A stretch of 64,000 nucleotides of DNA from Faecalibacter macacae (GTDB taxonomy: Bacteria > Bacteroidota > Bacteroidia > Flavobacteriales > Weeksellaceae), in contig NZ_RDOJ01000006.1 of assembly GCF_003687725.1 (NCBI RefSeq), forward strand, positions 1-64,000, in the 5' to 3' direction. The stretch's first letter is position 1. Each line of letters starts with the position of its first letter. The position numbers and the translations under genes were made by a program. The notes below the pieces were generated by a model. The model did not search any database and was not told the DNA's origin. It was given only the letters and a program-made list of their open reading frames with translations. Of the stretch, positions 26,264-34,852 are shown in pieces.

Positions 26264-27235
26264 ATGAAACAATTCACGTCGGTTAATGATGTAGAGAACA
26301 TCGACGAATTATTAAAAACAGCTTTAGAAATTAAAGCTAATCCGTTCGCACAACAAGAAGTTGGTAAAAATAAAACTGTTGGTTTAATTTTTTTCAATCC
26401 TAGTTTACGTACTCGTTTAAGTTCTATCAAAGCAGCTTATAATTTAGGTGCTAATGCATGGGTTTTAAATGCAGGTGCAGATTCATGGACTTTAGAAATG
26501 GGAGACGGAACTGTGATGGATGGAGATTCGCAAGAACATATTACAGAGGCAATCCAAGTAATGAGTGCGTATTGTGATGTTTTAGGAGTTCGTACATTTC
26601 CTAAATTAGTTGATCGTGATGAAGATTACCAAGAGGTAATGTTTAATAAAGTAAAATCGTTATCATCTGTACCAGTAGTTTCATTAGAAAGTGCAACGTT
26701 ACACCCTTTACAATCTTTTGCAGATTTAATTACAATTGCAGAAAAAACAGGATATACGCCAGGTGTTAAACCAGCTAAAAAAGTGAAAGTTGTAATGACT
26801 TGGGCTCCGCATCCACGTCGTTTACCGCAAGCTGTACCTAACTCGTTTGCAGAATGGTTTTCTAAAGTAGATTGGGTTGATTTTACAATTGTACAACCAA
26901 AAGGATTAGAGTTAGATTCTAAATTTACAGAAGGTGCTACAATTATGCACGACCAAGACGAAGCCTTAAAAGATGCAGATTTTGTATATGCTAAAAACTG
27001 GTCTTCTTACGAAAACTACGGACAAGCAAACGAAGGAGATAAGGATTGGCAAGTAACAATGGAAAAAATGAACTTAACAAACAACGGAAAATTTATGCAC
27101 TGTTTACCAGTTCGTCGTAATGTTGTTGTTTCTGATGAAGTTTTAGATTCTGACGTTTCTATTGTAATTGACGAAGCTACAAATCGTATTTTTTCAGCTC
27201 AAACTGTTTTCCACGAAATTTTGAAAAACAAATAA
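26264..27235 (+). CDS. argF': N-acetyl/N-succinylornithine carbamoyltransferase
   Basis: 323 residues of the aspartate/ornithine transcarbamylase family. The carbamoyl-phosphate loop is FFNPSLRTRLSS (about 43-54) in place of STRT-type motifs; ESATLHPLQSFADL contains the HPxQ motif; MHCLPVRRN is the C-terminal substrate loop. The WTLEMGDGTVMDGDSQEH region marks the acetyl/succinyl-ornithine branch used for arginine synthesis in Bacteroidota. The residue I align with the known specificity switch (Glu in acetyl, Pro in succinyl enzymes) is Gln90, so the acyl group preferred is uncertain. Monocistronic. Confidence 0.93.
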   Translation: MKQFTSVNDVENIDELLKTALEIKANPFAQQEVGKNKTVGLIFFNPSLRTRLSSIKAAYNLGANAWVLNAGADSWTLEMGDGTVMDGDSQEHITEAIQVMSAYCDVLGVRTFPKLVDRDEDYQEVMFNKVKSLSSVPVVSLESATLHPLQSFADLITIAEKTGYTPGVKPAKKVKVVMTWAPHPRRLPQAVPNSFAEWFSKVDWVDFTIVQPKGLELDSKFTEGATIMHDQDEALKDADFVYAKNWSSYENYGQANEGDKDWQVTMEKMNLTNNGKFMHCLPVRRNVVVSDEVLDSDVSIVIDEATNRIFSAQTVFHEILKNK

Positions 27236-27260
27236 TCTAATTAAGATTACTATATATTAA

Positions 27261-27290
27261 ATGCTGATTGTTTAATCAGCATTTTTTTTT
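27261..27290 (+). terminator. Terminator of the transcarbamylase gene
   Basis: ATGCTGATT, loop GTTT, AATCAGCAT, then nine T residues. Confidence 0.88.
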
Positions 27291-27485
27291 GCTTAAAATT
27301 TTAATAAATTTATAATTATAATAATATTCTAAAATTTAAACTTAAATAGAAAAATTTTCAATTTGAATTGCAAGATTTAAAGAATAATGTTCTGAATAAT
27401 GTAAATCATAAAGGATAAATAAGTTTAATATTATTTATTTTAAACTATTTTAAATGTTAATAATTCGTTTAAAAACGAAAAATGC

Positions 27486-27517
27486 TTGTTTTTATAAAAA
27501 TATTATACCTACATTTG
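27486..27517 (+). promoter_or_regulatory. Promoter of the MetX-like gene leader
   Basis: TTG (27486-27488), a 21-nt spacer and TACATTTG (27510-27517). The predicted start is near 27522, about 208 nt before the start codon. No other TAnnTTTG lies between the leader terminator and the gene. Confidence 0.7.
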
Positions 27518-27521
27518 AATA

Positions 27522-27687
27522 AGAAAAGTACAGGAAAAGTGAAATTTAATTCGTTATATATGTCAATTTGCAAGCAGGTATGGACGCCAAATCCAGACGT
27601 GGAAAATTCGTGTATATAAATTTGAACTTTATTTTTTATGATACTATAATTTCCTCGTCAGATATTAATCTAACGAGGATTTTTTTT
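27522..27687 (+). promoter_or_regulatory. Attenuator or riboswitch-like 5' leader
   Basis: A long leader with a structured, relatively GC-rich core. TTATATA (27554-27560) pairs with TATATAA (27613-27619), and AAATTTA (27543-27549) with TAAATTT further out. Inside, TGGA (27581-27584) and TCCA (27592-27595) form a hairpin whose loop CCA could pair with TGG (27600-27602). It ends in an intrinsic terminator just before the gene. Two overlapping short ORFs (27560-27619 and 27580-27693) run through the core. I could not match it to a known riboswitch class. Confidence 0.6.
27653..27687 (+). terminator. Leader terminator before the MetX-like gene
   Basis: CCTCGT (27653-27658) pairs with ACGAGG (27673-27678), with inner AGAT/ATCT around ATTA, followed by eight T (27680-27687). 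The coding start is 42 nt further on, so read-through is needed for expression. Confidence 0.8.
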
Positions 27688-27729
27688 GAATAAATCATTA
27701 AACAGAAACAACCATTAAAATTTAAAACA

Positions 27730-28524
27730 ATGCAAACTTTAAATCAAATCACAATCCCAGTTTGGCCGCTTGAGGATAATACAATAGTAAATAATGTATC
27801 GGTAACATATCGTCAGTATGGATTACCAATCGGAACGGCACCTGTAATTTTGATTAATCACTCCTTAAACGGTGATTCAGATTGTATGTTTCATTGGGAT
27901 GGAGTTATTGGTAAGGATAAATCCATAGATTTATCAGAATATACTGTCATTTCTATTGATATTCCAGGGAACGAAGTCGCTAAAGAAATAAGATACGATC
28001 ACTTGCCTTTTGATAAAATATCGGCAAGAGATGTGGCTGTTTTGTTTTGGTTGACTTTGTTTGAATTAGAAATTGATGAATTATTCGCGGTGATCGGAGC
28101 AGATTTAGGTGGTGGAATTGCTTGGGAAATGACAACACTTTTCCCTAAACGAGTATTAAATTTGATCTCAATCGCAAGTTCGCCAATTACAGAAAATTGG
28201 TTAGTAAAAGAGCCAATTGCGAAGAATGAGTTTATTAAATCTGTCTTTTACAGTGTAGATATTAGTAGAAACAGACATCATATATTAGAAGTCGCACAAT
28301 TAATTAAATCTAATATTCACGTTATTTATGTAAAAAATGATTCGAATTACGATAAACGTGAGCTTCGTCGTTTTTATACAAAATTAAGCGAGGTTAAGAA
28401 AAATGTAAATTTCTACGAATTAGATGAAATTGAAGACACTATTTACTTAAAAAAGAATATTGAACAAGTAGATCGTGTAGTTGATGGAATTTTAGAGAAA
28501 GAATATGTAAATAATGTAGCATAA
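27730..28524 (+). CDS. Alpha/beta-hydrolase-fold protein related to homoserine acetyltransferase
   Basis: 264 residues. The N-terminal layout (VTYRQYGLP, VILINHSLNGDSD, FHWDGVIG, YTVISIDIPG) follows MetX-type homoserine O-acyltransferases, but the protein is about 90 residues shorter. The nucleophile elbow, normally G-x-S-M-G-G, reads GADLGGG with Asp125 in place of Ser. Asp nucleophiles occur in epoxide hydrolases and dehalogenases, so it may have changed chemistry or have lost it. Methionine or sulfur metabolism is suggested by the family. It stands alone behind a 5' leader with a terminator, so it is probably regulated by premature termination. Confidence 0.75.
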   Translation: MQTLNQITIPVWPLEDNTIVNNVSVTYRQYGLPIGTAPVILINHSLNGDSDCMFHWDGVIGKDKSIDLSEYTVISIDIPGNEVAKEIRYDHLPFDKISARDVAVLFWLTLFELEIDELFAVIGADLGGGIAWEMTTLFPKRVLNLISIASSPITENWLVKEPIAKNEFIKSVFYSVDISRNRHHILEVAQLIKSNIHVIYVKNDSNYDKRELRRFYTKLSEVKKNVNFYELDEIEDTIYLKKNIEQVDRVVDGILEKEYVNNVA

Positions 28525-28526
28525 AA

Positions 28527-28550
28527 AAAGCCTCGCAATTGCGAGGCTTT
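28527..28550. terminator. Bidirectional terminator
   Basis: A perfect palindrome with arms AAAGCCTCGCAA/TTGCGAGGCTTT between convergent genes ending at 28524 and 28555. Confidence 0.85.
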
Positions 28551-28554
28551 ATGT

Positions 28555-29529
28555 TTATGATTGAGTTGATTTTTTTGGAAAAACTTGATCGAAATTCATA
28601 TATACAATTGCGAATAGAATTACGACAATTCCAGCCCATTGTATTAATAAAACTTGTTCACTCAATAAAATAAAAGCCATCATTACAGAAACTGGTAATT
28701 CTATTGATGAAACAATACTTCCTAAACCTAAACCTGTTTTTGGGAAACCTAAATTTAATAGGACAGGAGGTAATACAGTTCCAAAAAGAGATAAAGCAAT
28801 TCCCCATGTAAAGAAAATTGATGTATCAAATGCCTTTTCAACTACAAAATCATTACCTAATATAGTTTTATAATCAACAAAATTAGGGAAATAGTAAGGA
28901 CCTATTTGTGTGATTAAACAAAATATTGAAACTAATATTCCTCCACCTAAAACCATAAATAATGTTTTTTTGTATGGAGGTAAGTAGTTAGCAATTCCGT
29001 TAGCAGTAAACATAGTTGTTGTGAATGAGCAAGCAGCAAGGAATCCCCAAAAAACACCTCGCCAATCCAAATCTATATTCTGACCTATTAAATTAGTTGC
29101 CATTGCTGTTCCAATTAATACAATTACCATAGCAATTAATTTCTTAACCGTTGGGAATGTTTTTGTAAAAATAGCTTCAACTAAAATACTTAGCCAAACT
29201 GTTTGCATTAATAATACAATAGCTATAGATACGTTAATGTATTGTACTGCGATGTAATAAAATAAACTTGTTAATCCTAGTGAGCTTCCGGCTACCATTA
29301 GTTTAATTCTATCATTGCCAAGGAACGGAACATTGTTTTTTCCTTTTATGTACATGAATCCGTTAATAACTAATAGAATTAAAATACCCAAAACAAATTG
29401 GGAAGCTGTGACTTCTGCTGTAGAATATCCTTCACCGTAGGCTAATTTTACAAAGGTGGCGAGCATTCCGTAGAAACTGGCACCTAAACCTACAAATAAT
29501 ACGCCTTTTAATAGGTTATTATTCTGCAT
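28555..29529 (-). CDS. EamA/DMT-family transporter
   Basis: 324 residues with ten hydrophobic helices in two five-helix EamA repeats, typical of drug/metabolite transporters that export amino acids or other metabolites. The start at 29529 (MQNNNLLKG) is preferred; the longer frame to 29592 begins inside the terminator of the upstream gene and adds a peptide not typical of the family. Substrate unknown. Confidence 0.85.
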   Translation of the reverse strand: MQNNNLLKGVLFVGLGASFYGMLATFVKLAYGEGYSTAEVTASQFVLGILILLVINGFMYIKGKNNVPFLGNDRIKLMVAGSSLGLTSLFYYIAVQYINVSIAIVLLMQTVWLSILVEAIFTKTFPTVKKLIAMVIVLIGTAMATNLIGQNIDLDWRGVFWGFLAACSFTTTMFTANGIANYLPPYKKTLFMVLGGGILVSIFCLITQIGPYYFPNFVDYKTILGNDFVVEKAFDTSIFFTWGIALSLFGTVLPPVLLNLGFPKTGLGLGSIVSSIELPVSVMMAFILLSEQVLLIQWAGIVVILFAIVYMNFDQVFPKKSTQS

Positions 29530-29565
29530 AATTAATTGAAATATAAATAGTAAATAGTTTGCGTT

Positions 29566-29596
29566 AAAAATGGCTTGCTCCCGAAGAAACAAGCCA
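29566..29596 (-). terminator. Terminator of the deoxynucleoside kinase operon
   Basis: TGGCTTG (29571-29577) pairs with CAAGCCA (29590-29596), followed on the minus strand by TTTTT. Confidence 0.75.
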
Positions 29597-29622
29597 TCAA
29601 AGATATTGTATAAATCTGATAT

Positions 29623-30243
29623 TTATTTGTTAAATAGTCCGTTGATTTCTGCATCGATTCTGTTAAAGATTAAACCTAAATCTTCCTTATTTTCAACGAA
29701 ATCTAAATCATCAACATCAATTATTAAGATTTTTCCTTCTGTATAATTCGATGTCCATTTATCATATTTTTCATTTAATCTGCTTAAATAATCAATACTG
29801 ATAGAGTTTTCGTAATCACGTCCACGTTTTTGGATTTGTTTTACCAATGTTGGGATTGATGCCTTTAAATAAATTAATAAATCTGGTGCTTCAACGAATG
29901 ATGTCATTAAATTAAAAACACGCAAATAATTGTTATAGTCACGTGTAGACAATAATCCCATATCGTTTAAATTGCTTGCGAAAATGTGTGCATCTTCGTA
30001 AATCGTACGATCCTGAATAATGTCTTTACCACTTTCTCTAATTTCTTTTACTTGATTAAAACGGCTACCTAAGAAATAAATCTGTAAGTTAAAAGCCCAT
30101 TTCTCCATATCATTGTAAAAATCATCTAAATAAGGGTTGTGTTCAACATCTTCAAATTGGGCTATCCAATTATATTGCTTTGCTAAAAGATTTGTAAGAG
30201 TAGTTTTACCTGCTCCAATATTTCCGGCGATTGCGATATGCAT
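29623..30243 (-). CDS. Deoxynucleoside kinase
   Basis: 206 residues. P-loop GNIGAGKT (7-14), the DRTIYEDAHIFA segment with the D-R-x-x-x-E/D motif of dNK/dCK/dGK kinases, and a lid with KRGRDYE. Phosphorylates deoxynucleosides with ATP in the salvage pathway; whether it prefers deoxyguanosine, deoxyadenosine or others cannot be said. It begins 7 nt after the preceding gene in an operon with an exported protein and a TSUP transporter. Confidence 0.92.
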   Translation of the reverse strand: MHIAIAGNIGAGKTTLTNLLAKQYNWIAQFEDVEHNPYLDDFYNDMEKWAFNLQIYFLGSRFNQVKEIRESGKDIIQDRTIYEDAHIFASNLNDMGLLSTRDYNNYLRVFNLMTSFVEAPDLLIYLKASIPTLVKQIQKRGRDYENSISIDYLSRLNEKYDKWTSNYTEGKILIIDVDDLDFVENKEDLGLIFNRIDAEINGLFNK

Positions 30244-30250
30244 TATTCTA

Positions 30251-31042
30251 TTAATTTATTCGGGTGTAAATATACAAACCCTTATTCTTTATCACAAAAA
30301 GTTGATCGCCGCTCATAGTAAAATCTTTTACATTAAAAAAATTATCAGCGATTGAAATCTCATTGTTCAATAAGTTGATTGTTGTAATGTTTTGTTCATC
30401 TAAAAGATGAATGAAACTTTCTGAAAAGCAATATTTTATATGTTTTTTTAGATGAATTGAAGTTTTAAAATTACCAAAAAAATCGAATTCATATATCCAG
30501 TTCTGACTTTTTAGAAATAATCTGTTTTTTATTTGATAAATATCTTCAATGGTAGAATCGCCTTCTTTAAAAAAGAGCATATTTGATTTATTAACAACCG
30601 ATTTTAATTGATAATTCCATTGAATTAAGCGAAGTTCAATAGGATCAAAATACCAAAGTAATTGACTGTCAGAAATAGATATAGCTGAAGGGAATATTTC
30701 ATATTTATTCAAGTTTATTCTATCTTGAATTGGATTTAAATTGTCATCTAAAATCTCTAATTCTTGATAATTATAAACCAAAGAGGTTTTTAAACTTAGA
30801 TTAGTATCAATCTTAGTTACGATTTTGTTTAAAGGGTATCTTTTAATCTGCTTTTGTTTATTAATCTTGAGTAATTCTTTTTCATTCAAAATTAAATGAA
30901 GATCACCGATAGAATTAGTCGTTAACTTAGAAATATTAGTCGTTTCAAAGAAAATAGAGTCTGTAATTTTATATTGCGCTTCTGTGAATTGAAACGAAAT
31001 AAGACCAAGAATTACTATTAGTTTAGGAAATAAAGACTTCAT
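30251..31042 (-). CDS. Exported protein of unknown function
   Basis: 263 residues from the ATG at 31042, which directly precedes a signal peptide (MKSLFPKLIVILGLISFQFTEA). The mature part is beta-rich with repeating short strands, perhaps a propeller-like fold; no catalytic motif recognised. The start overlaps the 3' end of the TSUP transporter gene by 20 nt and the stop is 7 nt from the kinase start, so all three are co-transcribed. Similar proteins often sit beside this kinase in flavobacteria as far as I recall; function unknown. Confidence 0.7.
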   Translation of the reverse strand: MKSLFPKLIVILGLISFQFTEAQYKITDSIFFETTNISKLTTNSIGDLHLILNEKELLKINKQKQIKRYPLNKIVTKIDTNLSLKTSLVYNYQELEILDDNLNPIQDRINLNKYEIFPSAISISDSQLLWYFDPIELRLIQWNYQLKSVVNKSNMLFFKEGDSTIEDIYQIKNRLFLKSQNWIYEFDFFGNFKTSIHLKKHIKYCFSESFIHLLDEQNITTINLLNNEISIADNFFNVKDFTMSGDQLFVIKNKGLYIYTRIN

Positions 31043-31790
31043 AACCGAATCTACAAATTGATAATAATATGACAAACATAAAGATATAACGAATAAACGT
31101 ATTTCCTTTCGCAATGGCTAATTTAGCACCAATAAAACCACCTAATCCATTACAAATAGCCATCGGAATTGCAATTGCCCAAATGATTTTTCCGGTAATA
31201 AGGAATAAGCATATTGACCCAAAATTTGTAGCGAGGTTTACTAATTTGGCAGTAGCAGAGGCTTGCAAAAAATCCATACGAAGCATACTTACAAAAGCAA
31301 CGATAAAAAATGTACCGGTAGCTGGACCAATAAATCCATCGTACATCCCAACAACAAAAGCAATTAAAATTCCTTTTATTATACTCTCTTTTTTTTCGAT
31401 TGTACGAGCTTGCGCTTGTCCAAAATCTTTTTTAAAAACAGTATAGATAAATAAAATAATTAACACGATAAATAGGAGAGGCTTCATAAAATCGTTGTTA
31501 ACCATAGTTAAGAGTTTAGAACCTAAAAATGCTGCAATAAATGCGACCATTGCCATAATGGTAAATAATTTCCATTGAATTTTTATCTTTTTTAGATATT
31601 GTGAAGTAGCTAAAGCTGTTCCTGTAAATGCAGGAACTTTTAATGTACCAATAATTGTAGCTACAGGATAATTAGGTAATAAGGCAAGTGATAAAGGTGT
31701 TTGGATTAATCCACCGCCACCAACAATTGAATCTACAAATCCTGCACAAAATGCGACAGAACATAAGATAAGAATGAGTTCAAATTCCAA
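31023..31790 (-). CDS. TSUP (TauE/SafE) family permease
   Basis: 255 residues from a TTG at 31790, with about eight helices and the conserved FVDSIVGGGGLIQTP motif near the N-terminus and VGMYDGFIGPATGTFF in the second repeat. The family exports sulfite, sulfoacetate or related anions across the inner membrane. No ATG lies before the first helix; an alternative TTG at 31829 is inside the terminator of the upstream gene and ahead of the -7 box (31813-31806), so it cannot be used. First gene of the three-gene operon. Confidence 0.85.
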   Translation of the reverse strand: MEFELILILCSVAFCAGFVDSIVGGGGLIQTPLSLALLPNYPVATIIGTLKVPAFTGTALATSQYLKKIKIQWKLFTIMAMVAFIAAFLGSKLLTMVNNDFMKPLLFIVLIILFIYTVFKKDFGQAQARTIEKKESIIKGILIAFVVGMYDGFIGPATGTFFIVAFVSMLRMDFLQASATAKLVNLATNFGSICLFLITGKIIWAIAIPMAICNGLGGFIGAKLAIAKGNTFIRYIFMFVILLSICRFGYEVFIS

Positions 31791-31805
31791 ATGATAAAAT
31801 TTGAA

Positions 31806-31813
31806 CAAATGTA
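31806..31813 (-). promoter_or_regulatory. -7 box of the TSUP operon
   Basis: TACATTTG on the minus strand, 15 nt before the TTG start at 31790. It places transcription initiation after the upstream terminator. Confidence 0.6.
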
Positions 31814-31819
31814 AAAAAG

Positions 31820-31849
31820 AAAAGGACAAAGTTAAAACCTTGTCCTTTT
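31820..31849 (-). terminator. Terminator of the T9SS photosystem-like repeat protein gene
   Basis: AAAAGGACAA (31820-31829) pairs with TTGTCCTTTT (31840-31849) around a 10-nt loop, followed by T-rich sequence on the minus strand. Confidence 0.75.
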
Positions 31850-31870
31850 TAAATATTAAATAAAATTTGA

Positions 31871-33187
31871 TTATTTAATTACAAACTTAACTGTTCCGAA
31901 AGATCCATCAACGTAAGCTACACGAGCATAATATACTCCAGCTTTTAATTGAGATACATTAACTTCTTTTTTGTTTGCAGAAGCTAAAGATCTTGCAGAC
32001 ATATCTCCAACAACTACGTCTTTGATATCTTTATTAGTTACAATATTTAAAACACCATTAGAAACAACAGCTTTTAATTCTGTTTTAATAATGTTTGTAT
32101 CTGAAACAGCTAAAGAACATCCAGGAATAGGATCAGTTAATTTTAGCATACCTTCATTACCTGCTGTATTTGATGTGAAATATCCAACCCAAATTGTACT
32201 ACAATCGTATGCACCAATATGACCTCTTTGCTCATCACCATCTATTGAAATCCATGTGTTTCCACCATCATTAGAATAAGAAGAACCTATCCCAAGAGTT
32301 GAATCTAAATTCATATTTGTTGTCATGAAATTAGAATTTGAACCTGGTATATATTTTACATCACCATTAAAATAACCTGTAGTTTCTTTTATATCCCAAT
32401 TTGCACCAGCATCTTCAGTATACCATAAAAACCCGATATTATCTACAAGTAATCCATAAGTTTCGCTAGAAAAAGACATCGTAGCATTTGAGTCTTGCCC
32501 AGAGAAATCATCTACTGGACCACCAGTATAAGAATTCCATGTAGCTCCAAAATCTGTAGTATGTAAAATACGACCTGTATTAGAAGTTAACCATAAACTG
32601 TTTCCAAATCCAACTTTTCCACCAACATATCCATATTCATCAGCATGTAATGGAATTGGGGCAGTAGTTAAAACTGACCATGTATTACCTGAATCAGTAG
32701 TTTTATACATTTCGTATTTATTATTTACAGGGTCACCGATAACTAAACCAGTTTGAGTGTCAAAGAAATGAATGATATTACCAAAAGAAGCATTTCCAAA
32801 AACTCCTGAAATTTTTGACCAGCTAGTTCCACCATTCGTTGTTTTGTATAATCCATTTGCTGCACCACTTCCAGAAGCTGGAGCTGTAACAACAAATGCT
32901 GTTTGACCATCAACACCATGGATATCAGAAATTAAAGCATTTGATGGGGCTGAAATTAATTTAGCTGCCCAGTTTGTTCCACCATTTGTTGTAATAGAGG
33001 CATAGCGAGGATAAGTATTATTTCCTGAACCGTCACGTGCTGTTGCCCATACTGTATTTGCATCTACTATAGAAATTACATTAGGATATGCATATTGAAG
33101 AGGAATAGCAAAGTTTTGTGTTTGATATTGTCCAAATGAAAATGACGCAAAAGCTACTGCTAATAGCGAAAGTAATTTTTTATTCAT
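31871..33187 (-). CDS. T9SS type A exported beta-propeller-like protein
   Basis: 438 residues. Signal peptide (1-19, FGQ cleavage). The body has repeated Asp/Thr-x-Gly-x-(S/T)-W units (NGGTSWSKI, DSGNTWSVL, DFGATWNSY, DAGANWDIK, DGGNTWISI), the BNR/YCF48-like sialidase-propeller repeat. The last about 70 residues form a type IX secretion type A sorting domain (DVVVGDMSARSLASA, LKAGVYYARV, GTVKFVIK). Exported and probably attached to the cell surface. Binding or structural role unknown. Confidence 0.88.
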   Translation of the reverse strand: MNKKLLSLLAVAFASFSFGQYQTQNFAIPLQYAYPNVISIVDANTVWATARDGSGNNTYPRYASITTNGGTNWAAKLISAPSNALISDIHGVDGQTAFVVTAPASGSGAANGLYKTTNGGTSWSKISGVFGNASFGNIIHFFDTQTGLVIGDPVNNKYEMYKTTDSGNTWSVLTTAPIPLHADEYGYVGGKVGFGNSLWLTSNTGRILHTTDFGATWNSYTGGPVDDFSGQDSNATMSFSSETYGLLVDNIGFLWYTEDAGANWDIKETTGYFNGDVKYIPGSNSNFMTTNMNLDSTLGIGSSYSNDGGNTWISIDGDEQRGHIGAYDCSTIWVGYFTSNTAGNEGMLKLTDPIPGCSLAVSDTNIIKTELKAVVSNGVLNIVTNKDIKDVVVGDMSARSLASANKKEVNVSQLKAGVYYARVAYVDGSFGTVKFVIK

Positions 33188-33320
33188 ATAAGTGTTAATT
33201 AATTAAGCTAATGTAATTAAAAAAACAATACAATATATGAGTTTTTAAAAATAAATGATTAGATTCTTATTTTAACTTTATAGAATATTTTAGTATCTTA
33301 CATAATTTTAAATAGTTAAT

Positions 33321-34727
33321 ATGAAATTAAATATAATTTTATTCTTATTTAGCACTATTTTCTGTTTTTCACAAATGAAAATAGAAAAAGTAGTTAAATA
33401 TGAATGTGTATCAAGTTTACCTTTAACTTTAACTATTTTTGAAGATCCTAGATCTAATCCGAGCTATAGAACTTTGATGAATGATTTTGTTAATGAATAT
33501 CCGGAGTATGATCCTATATATTGGACGATGGCAAACTATGTTTACCCAACTGCAGATGATGCTTATAATAATGCAAACGCTTACCCAAGAGATAGAGTAG
33601 CTCGATCTGTAAGTTTTGATATTTCAAATCCAGCAAATTTTTTTCTTCGATTAGAGGAGAATGTTTTTGAAAATCAAAGAATAGTAATTATTCATTTTCA
33701 ATATAATTATTCAATTCAACCTTCGGGAAGAAATAATTTTGAAGTTATAGGATGTGAAATTGATAATGAAAATAATGTATATAATTTAGATAAAGCTTTA
33801 TTTGATATTTATAGTTTCAATCATTATTACGAGTTTTCTTTTTATCAAAGTCATCAAGATGCAATTTTGGAACGAAATCCAATTCCAGATTTCGACTGGG
33901 AAAATTACACAGTTTCAAATACAGTAAATAGTGTATATCTAAAAGTTAAATATTTGCCTTCTTATTCAGATTCTCCATGTTCCTCAATTTTTAAATTATT
34001 GTTAAACACTAAAGAATTTGATTCTTATTTACCTGATAAATCATATACTTTTTGTGGTGTACCATTTAAAATTAATGGTCCTTTTGATCTTAATAATGTT
34101 TACCAATTTTCTAATTTTGAATGGTATCATGATGGAGTATTAAAATCAAATAATTTTAATGTAAATATTGATGCAATAGGTGAATGGGTTGTTTATTTTG
34201 ATATTAGTACGGGATGCAGATCTTTTTTAACAATTAATGTTACAGAAGAAAATGGGGAAGGTTATATAAAAAATATCCGTTCATCAATGTCTCAGATAAT
34301 TATAGAGCCTAATAATGCTAATTTAATATCTGGTTATTCTTTAGATGGTATTATTTGGCAAGAATCAAATGTTTTTAATAATTCTACTGATCTAATTTTC
34401 TCTTTTTATTTTAAAAATAATCAAGGTTGTGTCTTTGGACCATTTTCGTATGATGTTTCTAACTTTTTTACATTTATAAGTCCAAATTCAGATGGTTTTA
34501 ATGATAAATGGGATATTAGATCTAATTTAAAATTAGAAGAAAATGATTATAGTATTCAAATTTTTGATCGAAAAGGTAAAATTCTTACCGAAGGAAAATT
34601 AAAAGATATCTTACCATGGGATGGTAAATACAATAACCGTAAATTAGCTTCTGGTACTTATTGGTATAGGATTTTTAAAGATTCCGTTGAGGTAAAAATA
34701 GGTAGTTTGGTAATTAAGAACCATTAA
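33321..34727 (+). CDS. T9SS type B exported protein (CHU_C/gliding-type C-terminus)
   Basis: 468 residues with a signal peptide (1-18, FSQ). The central part is beta-rich, of unknown function, with several Cys. The C-terminal about 85 residues (FISPNSDGFNDKWDI, IQIFDRKGKILTEG, PWDGKYNNRKLASGTYWYRI) are a type B sorting domain, as in SprB and related gliding proteins. Such proteins are secreted by the type IX system and rely on a PorP/SprF-like partner, not seen here. It is AT-rich relative to neighbours, and no terminator was noticed after it. Confidence 0.88.
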   Translation: MKLNIILFLFSTIFCFSQMKIEKVVKYECVSSLPLTLTIFEDPRSNPSYRTLMNDFVNEYPEYDPIYWTMANYVYPTADDAYNNANAYPRDRVARSVSFDISNPANFFLRLEENVFENQRIVIIHFQYNYSIQPSGRNNFEVIGCEIDNENNVYNLDKALFDIYSFNHYYEFSFYQSHQDAILERNPIPDFDWENYTVSNTVNSVYLKVKYLPSYSDSPCSSIFKLLLNTKEFDSYLPDKSYTFCGVPFKINGPFDLNNVYQFSNFEWYHDGVLKSNNFNVNIDAIGEWVVYFDISTGCRSFLTINVTEENGEGYIKNIRSSMSQIIIEPNNANLISGYSLDGIIWQESNVFNNSTDLIFSFYFKNNQGCVFGPFSYDVSNFFTFISPNSDGFNDKWDIRSNLKLEENDYSIQIFDRKGKILTEGKLKDILPWDGKYNNRKLASGTYWYRIFKDSVEVKIGSLVIKNH

Positions 34728-34797
34728 TTTAAGGTTAACTATGAATTAATTTAACATTAATGATTTCCTTTTATTATATATAATTAATTTTAAAAGT

Positions 34798-34805
34798 TAT
34801 ATTTG
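34798..34805 (+). promoter_or_regulatory. -7 box of the first small T9SS gene
   Basis: TATATTTG, 47 nt before the ATG. Confidence 0.5.
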
Positions 34806-34852
34806 CACCGCAATATTGCTAAACGTAAATAAACTTTAAAAATTATATATAT

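Noticed and set aside
27522-27650. SAM-I or cobalamin riboswitch
   Set aside because: The SAM-I core with GATGA and its kink-turn and the B12 box are absent; only a short TTGCAAGC-like resemblance to SAM-II was seen, without its pairing partner.
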